Counted from the first letter of the stretch, positions 6,856 to 15,145 are shown. The stretch: DNA of 35,660 bases from Syntrophobacterales bacterium Delta_02 (GCA_001603955.1 LVAA01000096.1:1-35660), one strand, 5' to 3'. The notes: generated by a model from the letters alone, not told the origin. A program made the numbers and translations.

Positions 6856-8496
6856 TTAATGCCCATGCATATCCGGCTGTGAGCCGGGCACGCCGCCGCC
6901 GAAATCGATCGGAGCAACATAAAACTCTTTGGTCCAGTTCTCGATCGACAGTGGTTTGAAACGTCTTTCCTTTTGGGGTTCGAAGCGAATGGGTTGCCCC
7001 GCATCGAACCGCCTGAGAGGTTCGGAATCTTTCATGACCACGATGCCGTTGACGATGACGTGGGGGATGCCGGTTGAGGGCAGCGTGCCCTTCGCATAGG
7101 TGGCGTTATCGGTCACGGTCTTCGGATCGAATATGGTAATGTCGGCGACCATGCCTTTCTGCATGCGGCCACGCGCCTGCATGGCCTTCAGGCCCATTTT
7201 GCCCAGAGGCTTGGCGTAGTTGTAACTGGTCATGGCTACCGCCTGCATCAACGGGATATTGTTTTCGCGGGCAATGCGCAGGACTTTGGCGAAAGCGCCG
7301 GCGAAACGCGGATGGGTATTGGGAAGATCCTCATACGGGGTATCCCATTTCAGTTTATCATCCGGCACAAGCGGCATGCCATCACTCCCTATCGCGACAC
7401 CGGGCAGCCTTACCCAGTTGGCGATCGTTTCTTTCGGCATCTTGTATACCACCACCGGACGGGTGGGCTGCTTTTTCAGCATTTCCGTTCGTGTCTGCTC
7501 GGTGTAGAACTTGCCTGTCTCCACATCCTGCAGGGTGTCCTCATATTTGTGCCCCAACTTTTTAACCCACACGTCGGGTTCGAGGAACTCGGCATTCAAC
7601 GCAGTTGATCCGGCCGCATAGGGGTAGATCTCACCCCACACGTTGTAGCCCCGCTTACACATGCCGACCAACAATTCCTGGACCAGGTTGTAGCCGGGGT
7701 TATTGAAATGGAGCGCCAGGGCGGGCGTACCCAACGCCGCTGCATTGGCCAGCATTTCCTGGATACCCAGCACCTCCTCCACATCGTTGCCTGGTGTAAG
7801 TCTGAAATGCATGCCAATCTGGCGGCCATACTGCCCCGAAAGTTTCTGAAGCTCATAGATCTCCCGGGATGACACCCCTGAGCGCATGTAACCGAGGGTC
7901 GAACCGATACCGATGCCCCCCTGGAGCAAGCCTTCGTCCATGATCTTCAGGATCTGATTGCCCTGTTCAAGGGTTGGCCGGGTCCTGGACCATCCCTGTT
8001 TTGTTGCTCGTGATCTGATAGCATCCGGCGTGTAGAGGTATTTCCAATCGTTAAAGCCATCCAGAACGGCCGCCCGGGCGAATTCGTGGGCAACGGTAAT
8101 TCCGAAATTGATAGGGCTTTTGCCTTCACGCCTCTTGTACCACTCATGCACTTTCTCACCAAAGGCCCCCAACTCCAGGTCCATGATGGTGGTCCTTCCA
8201 TCACGCACCATGAGGCGATAGGCGTAGGGCTCCAGGCAATGCTGGTGTCCGTCGATAAAACCGGGGGCCACCACGAGGCCGGTCGCATCGATCGCCTCCT
8301 TGCCTTTGATCTTGTTCTTGGTGATGATGGCGATCTTGCCGTCCTTGATGCCGACGTTGCGGATGCCGTCGAAGTTTGTCTCCGGGTCCATGACCCGGCC
8401 GTTCAGAATGACCAGGTCATAGTCGGCGGCCAAAACCGGCACTGCCAACATCAGGCCCAGCATCATACCTATTAACAATACGGTTAACCGTTTCAT
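6856..8496 (-). CDS. exported N-acyl-D-amino-acid deacylase (D-aminoacylase-type amidohydrolase)
   Basis: Member of the metal-dependent amidohydrolase superfamily, closest in motifs to D-aminoacylases, which release D-amino acids from N-acyl derivatives. Residues 1-23 form a Sec signal peptide ending VLA-A. The metal-binding strand reads FIDGHQHC, and later motifs are LALHFNNPG, EIYPYAAGST (typical of D-aminoacylases) and GSDGMPLVP carrying the catalytic-type Asp. The 546-residue length fits. AAAGGAG lies 7 nt before the ATG. The substrate is unproven; a periplasmic role on acylated D-amino acids or related amides is inferred. The gene stands alone between two inverted copies of the hairpin element (6336-6602, 8892-9150). 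Confidence 0.88.
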   Translation of the reverse strand: MKRLTVLLIGMMLGLMLAVPVLAADYDLVILNGRVMDPETNFDGIRNVGIKDGKIAIITKNKIKGKEAIDATGLVVAPGFIDGHQHCLEPYAYRLMVRDGRTTIMDLELGAFGEKVHEWYKRREGKSPINFGITVAHEFARAAVLDGFNDWKYLYTPDAIRSRATKQGWSRTRPTLEQGNQILKIMDEGLLQGGIGIGSTLGYMRSGVSSREIYELQKLSGQYGRQIGMHFRLTPGNDVEEVLGIQEMLANAAALGTPALALHFNNPGYNLVQELLVGMCKRGYNVWGEIYPYAAGSTALNAEFLEPDVWVKKLGHKYEDTLQDVETGKFYTEQTRTEMLKKQPTRPVVVYKMPKETIANWVRLPGVAIGSDGMPLVPDDKLKWDTPYEDLPNTHPRFAGAFAKVLRIARENNIPLMQAVAMTSYNYAKPLGKMGLKAMQARGRMQKGMVADITIFDPKTVTDNATYAKGTLPSTGIPHVIVNGIVVMKDSEPLRRFDAGQPIRFEPQKERRFKPLSIENWTKEFYVAPIDFGGGVPGSQPDMHGH

Positions 8497-8773
8497 ATAG
8501 GCGCTCCTTTATATTTTGAAGTGTGACAAACAAGAGCGACTTTTCCTAGGTTCACCCGTCGTCTGTGAACCATGATGGGCATAGTTCAATTATAGCAGTG
8601 AATTGAATGCGGTCAACTTACGACCATTCAGATTACCAATGTCGATCGGTCAAAAGACTGTGAAATCTCAGGACATAAAGGATTACACATTATAAGCCGG
8701 TATAACTGCGAAAGATGCATATTCGTTTGTTGCAGGAAGTAATTATCGATAAGTCTGGATTAAAAAGGGCCGA

Positions 8774-8803
8774 TTATGGACTTGATCTCCATCGAGTCCA
8801 TAA
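8774..8803 (-). terminator. hairpin in the gap downstream of the flavin reductase gene
   Basis: TTATGGACT (8774-8782) pairs perfectly with AGTCCATAA (8795-8803), and GAT/ATC extends the stem inward around a CTCC loop. On the minus strand it is followed within 10 nt by CCCTTTTT, so it could end transcripts coming from the gene at 9181-9723. The rest of the 684-bp gap 8497-9180 holds the hairpin element at 8892-9150 and nothing else I can identify. Confidence 0.4.
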
Positions 8804-8891
8804 AGACCACGGTTCTAGTACCGCCACTCCCTCATGAATCAAAACCGACCATCGTTCCTTTTCATCTTGGTTTCTTTCCTTAGCCCACGGA

Positions 8892-9150
8892 GCGCTGGGT
8901 CTCATTCCAGGGCAGCCGTTAGCGGAGGATTACGGGACCCGTTGTGCTTTCGGGGAGCGCGGACCGGGCACGGAAGTGGCCGGGACCGATACGTCTGACA
9001 GCACCAAGTTGGTGGGACGTTGCAGCTTATCTCCGCGGACTACTGGTGAACATTTTTCTTTTACCTTTGTCCGCGATGAGCATCGAGCGAGTCGAAAGCG
9101 CTTAACGGGTGTGATCCGGAGCGTGGCTGACCTGGAATGAGACCCAGCGC
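8892..9150 (-). repeat. second full copy of the hairpin element, inverted
   Basis: 259 bp with terminal inverted repeats 8892-8917 and 9125-9150 (25 of 26 match). On the minus strand its inner parts match 6336-6602 closely, for example CGCTTTCGACTCGCTCGATG and CCGAAAGCACAACGGGTCCC. The outer 16-20 bp of the arms differ from the first copy, yet the two arms within this copy still pair. That pattern favours selection for base pairing. Confidence 0.8.
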
Positions 9151-9180
9151 GGGCCTTCGCACCAGACCCACCATTGAGGA

Positions 9181-9723
9181 TTAGACACCATCGGGAATTT
9201 TGGCAGCCATCAGCCTTTTTCGGTCCAGCTTGCGTCCGTCGACGATAAATGTACCGTCACCGACGGCGTGGAGGGTTCGTTTTTCTTTGCGCGCGGCGTC
9301 GAAGTACGCGGCAATGCCTTCGAGAACGACAGTGTTGTGTTTCTTGATGATGCGGATGACCCTGCACTCGATGTTGGCGAGGCATTCTTTTATCAATGGT
9401 GCTTTTACTATTTTGCCTTTTACGGGAGTGAGCTTGAATTTGGCGAACTTGTCGGTATCGGCACCGGAGCATGTTCCTATTCCGACGACCTTGTCAAGCA
9501 TATCAACCGTGGGGATTGCGATCACGCATTCCCTTGTTTTCCGGAGGGCTTTGAAGGAATAGTTCCATTCTCCGGTGGTCATGGCAAAGACCGGTGTGAA
9601 ATCCACGACCATTGTCCACGAGATCGTCATGATGTTGTCTTTCTTTCCATCATTCGTCGTAACAAGGACAACAGGCCCCGGTTCCAATAACGTAAAGGCC
9701 TTGCCTATCTCGAATTCTTCCAT
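9181..9723 (-). CDS. flavin reductase-like FMN-binding split-barrel protein
   Basis: 180 residues, the usual size for the flavin reductase-like domain family. The N-terminal strand GPVVLVTTNDGKKDNIMTI and the following ISWTMVVDFTPVFAMTT match the FMN-binding split barrel seen in this family, including flavoredoxins of anaerobes. CSGADTDKFAKF matches the conserved G-(X)4-DKF block. GGGGAGGTG lies 6-8 nt before the ATG. There is no signal peptide, so it is cytoplasmic. The reaction is unknown; an NAD(P)H:flavin reductase or electron-carrier role is inferred. It appears monocistronic. Confidence 0.88.
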   Translation of the reverse strand: MEEFEIGKAFTLLEPGPVVLVTTNDGKKDNIMTISWTMVVDFTPVFAMTTGEWNYSFKALRKTRECVIAIPTVDMLDKVVGIGTCSGADTDKFAKFKLTPVKGKIVKAPLIKECLANIECRVIRIIKKHNTVVLEGIAAYFDAARKEKRTLHAVGDGTFIVDGRKLDRKRLMAAKIPDGV

Positions 9724-9997
9724 GAGAGCACCTCCCCGTCTTTACAAATAGTAGATACATAAGGCCGAAGCTGGCAAGCCATGCTTTGATCTTTCCGACT
9801 TTTTCCATCAACCTCCACCGCTTTCACAGTGGAGGCTTCGGGGCGGGCGCTCTAAGGTATGCTACCGTGAATTTGAGTGTGAGTTTTAGTGATCTGCGTC
9901 CAGCCTCGATCCTGGCGATTCCAGAGCCTGGTTTGCTGAAACATTCGGGGGAGCCCCGGCCCCGGGGGTGTCATTCAGGCCCCCTGGTTTTTCCTGG

Positions 9998-10017
9998 ATC
10001 CCGGCCTGCGCCGGGAT
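9998..10017. repeat. REP-like hairpin in the 9724-10190 gap
   Basis: ATCCCGGC (9998-10005) and GCCGGGAT (10010-10017) form a perfect 8-bp stem with a CTGC loop, inside the TTCCTGGAT...GATGAC context common to REP-type repeats of proteobacteria. A degenerate relative (CCTGGACCAAGTCCGGGATGAC-like) occurs at 11606-11627. The rest of 9724-9997 shows no gene. Confidence 0.5.
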
Positions 10018-10117
10018 GACAATAAAAGAAACGAGGCGAAAAGAAAACTATCCTCCAACCGTCTTCCACGCTTCTCACATCCAAGCGATTGAATCCGCCT
10101 TCATCGGCGTTCCTTCA

Positions 10118-10189
10118 AACGGCTCTAACGGTTCCAACAGTTCCAGCGGTCTTTATCGCCTTTCCCGTTCTAACGGCTCTAACGGTTCC
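10118..10189. repeat. 18-bp direct repeat built of AACGG(C/T)TC words
   Basis: The sequence AACGGCTCTAACGGTTCC occurs at 10118-10135 and again at 10172-10189, with partial words (AACAGTTCC, AGCGG) between. It starts immediately after the stop of the minus-strand gene at 10191 and belongs to the class of word repeats found in several gaps of this window. Confidence 0.6.
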
Positions 10190-10190
10190 T

Positions 10191-11099
10191 TTACGGCGGA
10201 CACTTCGCGCAGATCGACCTGAACTGCATCGTGGAGAGGTAGCGGTCCCCGCGGTCGGGGAAGAGGACGACTATGGTTCCGTGGTCGATCATCTTCGCGA
10301 GGCGCAGGGCGACGGCTCCCGCGGCGCCGCTGGATGTACCGACGAATATTCCTTCCTTCTGGGCGAGAAGGCTTGTCATTTCAAAGGCTTCTCCGTCCTC
10401 GACCATTTCCTTGAGGTCCAGGTCGTCCCGGTTGTAGATGGGAGGGATCATGGATTCGCGCATGTTCTTCAGGCCCTGGATCGTGTGGCCCGTGACGGGC
10501 TCCACTCCGACTATCTTGATCCCGGGCTTGACGGACTTCAGGTATCGGCCCGTTCCCATGAGGGTACCTGTCGTTCCCATCCCGGCAACGAAGTAGTCGA
10601 TCTCCCCGTCCGTCTGCCGGAAGATCTCCGGGCCGGTTGTCTCGAAATGGGCGAGGACGTTGTCGGGGTTCTCATATTGGTTGGGCATGTAGTATTTTTT
10701 CGGCTCGTCGTGGAGAAAGGTGTGGGCCTGCCGGATGGCGCCATCGATGTTCTCTTTTGCGGGCGTCAGGAAGACGTTCGAGCCAAGGCCCTGGAGAATG
10801 AGCCTACGTTCCGTGCTCACGCAGGCGGGCATGCACAGCTGTACGCCGTACCCCTTGGCCGCGCCTATCATGGCGATGGCGATGCCCGTGTTACCCGAGG
10901 TGGGCTCAAGGATCGTCTTGTCCTTTGTAAGTTCACCCCGCTCCTCGGCCTTGGTTATCATGTAGAGGGCGGGGCGGTCCTTGACGGACCCGCCGGGATT
11001 GCAGCCCTCCAGCTTGCAGAGTATCCTGACGTTGGGATTGGGGTTGATGTTGCATAATTCCACGAGTGGCGTGTTGCCGATTGCGGAGAGAATGTTCAT
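10191..11099 (-). CDS. cysteine synthase-family PLP enzyme
   Basis: Fold-type II PLP enzyme that would join O-acetylserine (or a related acceptor) and sulfide to make cysteine. Visible motifs are GNTPLV (8-13), NPGGSVKDRPA with the PLP lysine Lys40, PTSGNTG for substrate binding, GMGTTGTLMG for the PLP phosphate and PDRGDRYLST near the end. The length of 302 residues suits CysK/CysM. The tail CAKCPP adds a CxxC pair. ATG 11099 is preferred over ATG 11117 because GAGGT lies 9-13 nt upstream of it. A cystathionine beta-synthase-like role cannot be excluded. It is separated from the next gene upstream by a terminator-like hairpin. Confidence 0.92.
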   Translation of the reverse strand: MNILSAIGNTPLVELCNINPNPNVRILCKLEGCNPGGSVKDRPALYMITKAEERGELTKDKTILEPTSGNTGIAIAMIGAAKGYGVQLCMPACVSTERRLILQGLGSNVFLTPAKENIDGAIRQAHTFLHDEPKKYYMPNQYENPDNVLAHFETTGPEIFRQTDGEIDYFVAGMGTTGTLMGTGRYLKSVKPGIKIVGVEPVTGHTIQGLKNMRESMIPPIYNRDDLDLKEMVEDGEAFEMTSLLAQKEGIFVGTSSGAAGAVALRLAKMIDHGTIVVLFPDRGDRYLSTMQFRSICAKCPP

Positions 11100-11173
11100 G
11101 GATTGTTGACCTCTCATAACGCTTGGTATCTATGAGAGATTCTAACAGAACGGGAGGCTCCAGACAAGAGAAA

Positions 11174-11209
11174 TCAGGGACGCGGGCCAGCGCGGGTGCA
11201 CGTCCCTGA
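11174..11209 (-). terminator. terminator-like hairpin after the 68-residue gene
   Basis: TCAGGGACG (11174-11182) pairs perfectly with CGTCCCTGA (11201-11209). On the minus strand the stem is followed by TTTCTCTTG. It lies 10 nt beyond the stop of the gene at 11219 and isolates it from the cysteine synthase gene. Confidence 0.5.
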
Positions 11210-11218
11210 CGGGGGACA

Positions 11219-11425
11219 TCATTTCTTCGGGGGACTGCACACCGGGTTGGGGAAGCAGTGCAGCTGGCACGCCCCCACCTTGACCTCAAACTCGTTGAGA
11301 AGGTCGCCCATGTCCCCGTAGGAGATTCCTTCAGCGTCCGCGAGCTTCATCGCCTGTTCGCAGGATATCTTCCCGTCGGCGCCGATGCGGGCCTTCACCT
11401 TTTCCAGTATCGCCTGTTTGTCCAT
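11219..11425 (-). CDS. small conserved-looking protein with a Cys-rich tail
   Basis: 68 residues. The first 45 form a small helical domain (KISCEQAMKLADAEGISYGDMGDLLNEF) that looks helix-turn-helix-like. The tail GACQLHCFPNPVCSPPKK carries three more Cys. The ISCxxA...CQLxCF pattern recalls small hypothetical proteins of anaerobic bacteria, but I know no function for them. The start is well supported by GGAAGGAGGACAGG before the ATG. A metal-binding or regulatory role is possible and unproven. Confidence 0.75.
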   Translation of the reverse strand: MDKQAILEKVKARIGADGKISCEQAMKLADAEGISYGDMGDLLNEFEVKVGACQLHCFPNPVCSPPKK

Positions 11426-11554
11426 CCTGTCCTCCTTCCTGTTGTGTTCAAAGCCGGGAGCATCACGGCGGCTCCCCCTTCATTTCCATTCCTATTTTAT
11501 ACCCCATCTCATCCCGTAGTCCAATTGACATAGGTCAAAAAGCACGGCTAAAGA

Positions 11555-11693
11555 CAGCTTGAACAGCTTGAGCCGCTTGAACGGGAAAGAAAAGGGTTCC
11601 TGATCCTGGACCAAGTCCGGGATGACGACAGTGTCCCATTTGTTTTTGCCTCTTACGTTCAAGCGGCTCAAGCGGCTCAAGGTGTTCAAGCCG
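11555..11693. repeat. inverted word-repeat, GGCTCAAGC type
   Basis: The left arm (11555-11583) is built of CTTGAACAG and CTTGAGCCG words; the right arm (11656-11693) holds their complements (CGTTCAAGCGGCTCAAGCGG, then GGTGTTCAAGCCG). The spacer contains a REP-like segment. The repeat fills most of the gap 11426-11698, which holds no gene. Confidence 0.65.
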
Positions 11694-11698
11694 TCTGT

Positions 11699-12097
11699 TC
11701 AGACCACCGGATGGTTTCTCCTCAGCCATTCCCTGATGTGGGGGCATTCAAGGGGTTCGGTGCCGCAGAATCCGCTGGATTGTTTCTTCTCCGTGCAGGA
11801 GGAGCAGATCTGCCAGTGGCCGCAGTTGATGCCGGTGAGGAGGGAGGAGTCGCATTCGAGACACCACAGGTACCCGCAGACGAGGCACAGGCCCACGGTC
11901 GCGTCACCGATGGCGTCTACGGTGGAGCAGTCCATCGTGTCCGTATCGCCGCAGTGGGGGCAGGAAGAGACCGGTGTCCCCCGAAAGTCCCTCTGCCCCG
12001 TGCGGTTCTTTTCCACGGCGATCAGGAGTGCGTCCTGGATGTCGTCGGAAAGAAGCTCCCACATCCTCAGCAGAGCACCCGGTATTGCCTTTCCCAT
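11699..12097 (-). CDS. small multi-zinc-ribbon protein of unknown function
   Basis: From ATG 12097 (AGAGGT about 8 nt upstream) the protein has 132 residues: a helical start MGKAIPGALLRMWELL, then a run of CxxC-type knuckles: CPHCGD, CLVCGYLWCLEC, CGHWQICSSC and a final FCGTEPLEC. These suggest two or three structural zinc ribbons. No signal peptide is present. A longer frame to 12190 adds residues that overlap the word-repeat region and is unlikely. The function is not recognisable. Confidence 0.75.
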   Translation of the reverse strand: MGKAIPGALLRMWELLSDDIQDALLIAVEKNRTGQRDFRGTPVSSCPHCGDTDTMDCSTVDAIGDATVGLCLVCGYLWCLECDSSLLTGINCGHWQICSSCTEKKQSSGFCGTEPLECPHIREWLRRNHPVV

Positions 12098-12181
12098 GGT
12101 TTGCGACCTCTTCTCGTGAGATTTGGAGTGGATTACAGGAGTTATTGTATCACAATTGGAACAAGAACCAAACGAGAAGAT

Positions 12182-12363
12182 AATGACCAAATGAGAAGAT
12201 AAAAATCAATGACCAAATTCCAATGACCAATGAAAAAGACAATGACCAATTCACCAATAACCAGTTAAACAAACGGAGGGGCAGAACGGACTGCCCCCTG
12301 CATCATTTTGCTTATTGGTTATTGTTTGTTTGTCTGGTCATTGGAATTTGATCATTGGTCATT
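12182..12363. repeat. nested inverted word-repeat, AATGACCA type
   Basis: AATGACCA words occur at 12182-12189, 12208-12215, 12222-12229 and 12241-12248. Their complements (TGGTCATTGG, ATCATTGGTCATT) lie at 12336-12363. Inside, CCAATAACC...AAACAAAC (12254-12274) pairs with the region 12312-12332. The centre is a GC-rich hairpin at 12278-12297. The whole forms concentric arms filling the 280-bp gap 12098-12377. Confidence 0.7.
12278..12297 (-). terminator. terminator at the end of the six-gene operon
   Basis: GGGGCAG (12278-12284) pairs perfectly with CTGCCCC (12291-12297) around a 6-nt loop. On the minus strand the stem is followed by TCCGTTTGTTT. It lies 80 bp beyond the stop of the MFS gene, the last gene of the operon. 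Confidence 0.55.
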
Positions 12364-12377
12364 CTCTTCTCCCCAGG

Positions 12378-13544
12378 TCATTGCTTTTTGACAAGGTTTG
12401 TTGCCGCGAAAGTGGCGCAGGCGAGGAAGACCACGGGGACGCAGATGACGAGAAGGCCCGTCGAGACGCGGTAGTGGTCGCCGATCCACCCAATGGTTAT
12501 AGGGGAGAGCGAGGCGATGGCGTAGGACCAGGTGGTGAGTACGCCCAACGCGAGGCCCCTCGCGCGGGCGAAGGTGAGGCCCGTGAAGGTCCAGAGTGCT
12601 CCCATTACGGCGCAGCCCACAAAGCCAGTGAAGAAGGTGATGAAGCCCCTGGCGACAGGGTTGTCGAGCTTGATTATGAGCATGAGGCACAATCCCATGA
12701 TGATGCCACCGGTGATGCCCACCCTGCGGTACCCCAGCCTGTCGGAGATGTGACCCATCGTCGGGCGGCCTATGAACTGACCGACGCCCCAGAGGCCCGC
12801 GACGAGGCCTGCCATCGACGCTGTCATGCCGACCTCCGTCTTCAGGAAGACGGGGTACCACATGGCAAAACCGAACTCTCCCGATATCTGGAACATCGCC
12901 GCGAAACTGACCAGGGCGAGCATGACGAGGCCGGATCTCGTGAGTATGGACGGGTCGAGGAGCTTGCCGCCGGGATGCCGTTCCCGTTTCTCCTCAGGCC
13001 ACACGATGAGAAGCACGGCGGCAAGGATGATGCCGGCGATCCCTGTCGCCATGAAGGGGATGCGCCAGTTACCGGTAAGATCGAGGAGCCATCCCGCGAG
13101 GGCGGGGCCCGTGAACCAGCCGAATGATGTTCCCGAGGACATAAAGGTGACATAGAACCCCGGCCTTTCGGGGAAAAGCTCCATCGTGAAGGCGATCATG
13201 GGGATGAAGAAGAAACCCTCTATGAGGCCCGTCACGAAACGGAAAAGGAAGAGTTGGCCCGTGGAATGCGCCAGGCCCGATATAACCGTCATCGCCGAGA
13301 GCCCGAACATGCCGAAGAGAACAACATATCTTCTCCCGAACCTGTCGGAGATGAGTCCGGCGATGATGGGCGTGAACATATAGCCCCACAACGAACCCGC
13401 GCCGACGATGCCGAGCGTTGTCTTGTCGGTACCGAAGGCCTCCATGAGGGAGGGGATGAGCGGCCCGAAGATCCACCTCTGGGTGAAGTAGAGCACCATC
13501 CCTACCCAGCCGACGAAGAAGAAGAGGTGCTTGTGCGACCTCAA
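12378..13544 (-). CDS. major facilitator superfamily transporter
   Basis: 388 residues with about 12 membrane segments. The loop 2-3 motif reads SDRFGRR, and a matching SDRLGYR occurs in the second half. GFFFIPMIAFTMELFP and the N-terminal YFTQRWIFGPLIPSLMEAFG suit an organic anion or OFA/ACS-like MFS member, but the substrate is not evident. The start is TTG 13544 in a TTGA overlap with the stop of the aminopeptidase gene, indicating translational coupling; ATG at residue 16 is an alternative. As the last gene of the operon it may export or import what the upstream enzymes handle. Confidence 0.9.
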   Translation of the reverse strand: MRSHKHLFFFVGWVGMVLYFTQRWIFGPLIPSLMEAFGTDKTTLGIVGAGSLWGYMFTPIIAGLISDRFGRRYVVLFGMFGLSAMTVISGLAHSTGQLFLFRFVTGLIEGFFFIPMIAFTMELFPERPGFYVTFMSSGTSFGWFTGPALAGWLLDLTGNWRIPFMATGIAGIILAAVLLIVWPEEKRERHPGGKLLDPSILTRSGLVMLALVSFAAMFQISGEFGFAMWYPVFLKTEVGMTASMAGLVAGLWGVGQFIGRPTMGHISDRLGYRRVGITGGIIMGLCLMLIIKLDNPVARGFITFFTGFVGCAVMGALWTFTGLTFARARGLALGVLTTWSYAIASLSPITIGWIGDHYRVSTGLLVICVPVVFLACATFAATNLVKKQ

Positions 13545-14743
13545 GGAAGACAGAAGGCACCCTTTTCGTAGATGACGACCTCTCTGCCGTTCGTGAGGCG
13601 CGCCGTCACGTTCTTCGCCTCCGTGTTGACGAGGTCCCAGTGAAGCGCCGAGTCATTGAAGCCGAGCTTCCGCTTCATTTCTGCCGTCAGCCTGGCGGGG
13701 TTGCCGCTGAAGGTGTCGCTGTAGGACGCCCCGAGCGCGAGATGGCAGTTACCCTCGGAGCCGCCGAAGTTCTCATCGAAAAGGGTGTCCGCCATGAACC
13801 GGTCGATGAGGGAGAAGCGCTTGTCTGTGAGGGAGAACTCCCCGACCTTCGAGGCGCCCCGGTCCATCGCTATCTGCTTTCTCAGGAAATCGGCGCCCTT
13901 CTTCGCGTCCGCCTCGACGACCTTCCCCTTCCTGAATGTGAGGCGCACGCCCTCGATGTAATTGCCGCTCCGGAATGAAGGAAGGTTAGCGTAGTAGGTG
14001 CCCTCCGTGCCGCGCCAGTCAGGCGAGAGGAAGACCTCGAAGCTGGGGATGTTGTGCCCCGAGATGCCTGCCCATTTGCGGCTTTCCCCAGGGGTGAGGA
14101 CGAGGTCGGTGTTCTTCGAGCGCACCCGGAAGTACCGTACCTTGAGGCCAGTGAGCCATTTCTTGATGCGTATCGCCTCGGCATGCACGGCGTCCCATTT
14201 TTCCAGGGGGTCCTTCTCGTCGAGAAAACAGGCCTTGATGATCTGCCCGGCGTAGGCCGCGACGGACATCTTTGCCTGTTTCGCGAGCCCGGCGGTGGGA
14301 TAGGTGCACAGCGTCCAGCTGTACACCCCCTTTTCCTCCCTCTTGTCGAGGATATCGCGAAAGACCTTTCGGGATATGAGGACCTTGCTTATCCGCATGG
14401 GGTCGATGTCCTTGAGGTGGGTGAGGGATTCGGGCGCGCGCAGGTATATCCTTCCGTTGATCTTCTGGTACAGTTCCCTGTCCCCCGGCGGCAGCCAGGC
14501 GAGGTGGCGGTCAGTCGCCATCTCGTAGAAGGAGCGCTCCATGAAGGTGGTGAGCCCCATGCGCTGAAGGGGATACATGCCCCGCTCGAGGATCTTCGCG
14601 TAGAGGACCTCGGCGAGACACGTGGCCGCGGGGTCGTACTGGAGAAAGATGACATCCCCTTTCCTGAAACGTCCCTTCCGGGCCGTGGTGAGCCCCCAGA
14701 GGAGCACGTCGGCGTACCTGTCGAGCGTGGCGCTGTCAAACAT
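13541..14743 (-). CDS. M29-family aminopeptidase
   Basis: 400 residues, the usual length for M29 (AmpS/AmpT-type) dinuclear metallo-aminopeptidases. Supporting motifs are GHNIPSFEVFLSPDWRGTEG, NLPSFRSGNYIEGVRLTF, GEFSLTD, FGGSEGNCHLALGASYSDTF and HWDLV, which together carry the Glu, His, Tyr and Asp metal ligands of the family. There is no signal peptide, so it is cytoplasmic. Its ATG overlaps the previous gene's stop by 8 bp (ATGTTTGA) and its own stop overlaps the MFS start. It would trim N-terminal residues from peptides; the native peptide is unknown. Confidence 0.9.
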   Translation of the reverse strand: MFDSATLDRYADVLLWGLTTARKGRFRKGDVIFLQYDPAATCLAEVLYAKILERGMYPLQRMGLTTFMERSFYEMATDRHLAWLPPGDRELYQKINGRIYLRAPESLTHLKDIDPMRISKVLISRKVFRDILDKREEKGVYSWTLCTYPTAGLAKQAKMSVAAYAGQIIKACFLDEKDPLEKWDAVHAEAIRIKKWLTGLKVRYFRVRSKNTDLVLTPGESRKWAGISGHNIPSFEVFLSPDWRGTEGTYYANLPSFRSGNYIEGVRLTFRKGKVVEADAKKGADFLRKQIAMDRGASKVGEFSLTDKRFSLIDRFMADTLFDENFGGSEGNCHLALGASYSDTFSGNPARLTAEMKRKLGFNDSALHWDLVNTEAKNVTARLTNGREVVIYEKGAFCLP

Positions 14744-15107
14744 TATCCCTTTCCCTCCCGCGTGCCGTCAGTATCCGGTAAAGACCGTCGGCGAACCTTT
14801 TTCTTGCTCCGGGTCCCCGTTTCTCATTGACAAGGTCCCGGGTCCTAGACTGCGCGACGAAGTCCGCGAGACTGGGGTCGCCGCGTGCCCACTCGTAGAG
14901 TTTCAGGAAATCCTCCAGGGTGGAGAAATCATTTTTCGTGGTGTAGAACAAGCCGCACTTCGAGCAGATGTGACCCTTGAGGGCGAACATCGTGACAGGT
15001 TCCCCACCGTCGTCCTCATGCCAGCAACCCCCTATGGCATCCGTGAGAAAGCGGTCCCTCTCTTCGTTGACAATGTCCCCCGTCGGCACGACGAAGCTGA
15101 TCTTCAT
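14736..15107 (-). CDS. small CxxC protein of unknown function in the AmmeMemoRadiSam operon
   Basis: 123 residues from ATG 15107, chosen because GGGAG lies 5-7 nt upstream; longer frames would run into the previous gene. It starts MKISFVVPTGDIVNEERDRF and contains GCWHEDDGGEPVTMF, then HICSKCGLFYTT with a CxxC, followed by a helical C-terminal half. Possible metal ligands are the Cys pair and nearby His, but I do not recognise the family. It lies 38 bp after the Memo-AMMECR1 gene and overlaps the aminopeptidase, so it belongs to the operon. Confidence 0.75.
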   Translation of the reverse strand: MKISFVVPTGDIVNEERDRFLTDAIGGCWHEDDGGEPVTMFALKGHICSKCGLFYTTKNDFSTLEDFLKLYEWARGDPSLADFVAQSRTRDLVNEKRGPGARKRFADGLYRILTARGRERDNV

Positions 15108-15145
15108 GTGTACTCCCTGAACAGTGATTACGTTTCTAACATCCG

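Noticed and set aside
6336..9150. classical insertion sequence or composite transposon
   Set aside because: The flanking elements contain no transposase frame and I see no target-site duplication; a non-autonomous element remains possible.
10089..11057. 322-codon plus-strand frame
   Set aside because: It is antisense to the cysteine synthase-like gene, whose motifs are unambiguous; long antisense frames are common in GC-rich genes.
12182..12363. CRISPR array
   Set aside because: The words are only 8-10 bp, spacers are too short and variable, and copies occur in both orientations.
12315..13127. 270-codon plus-strand frame
   Set aside because: Antisense to the MFS transporter; starts inside the word-repeat and has shadow-type composition.
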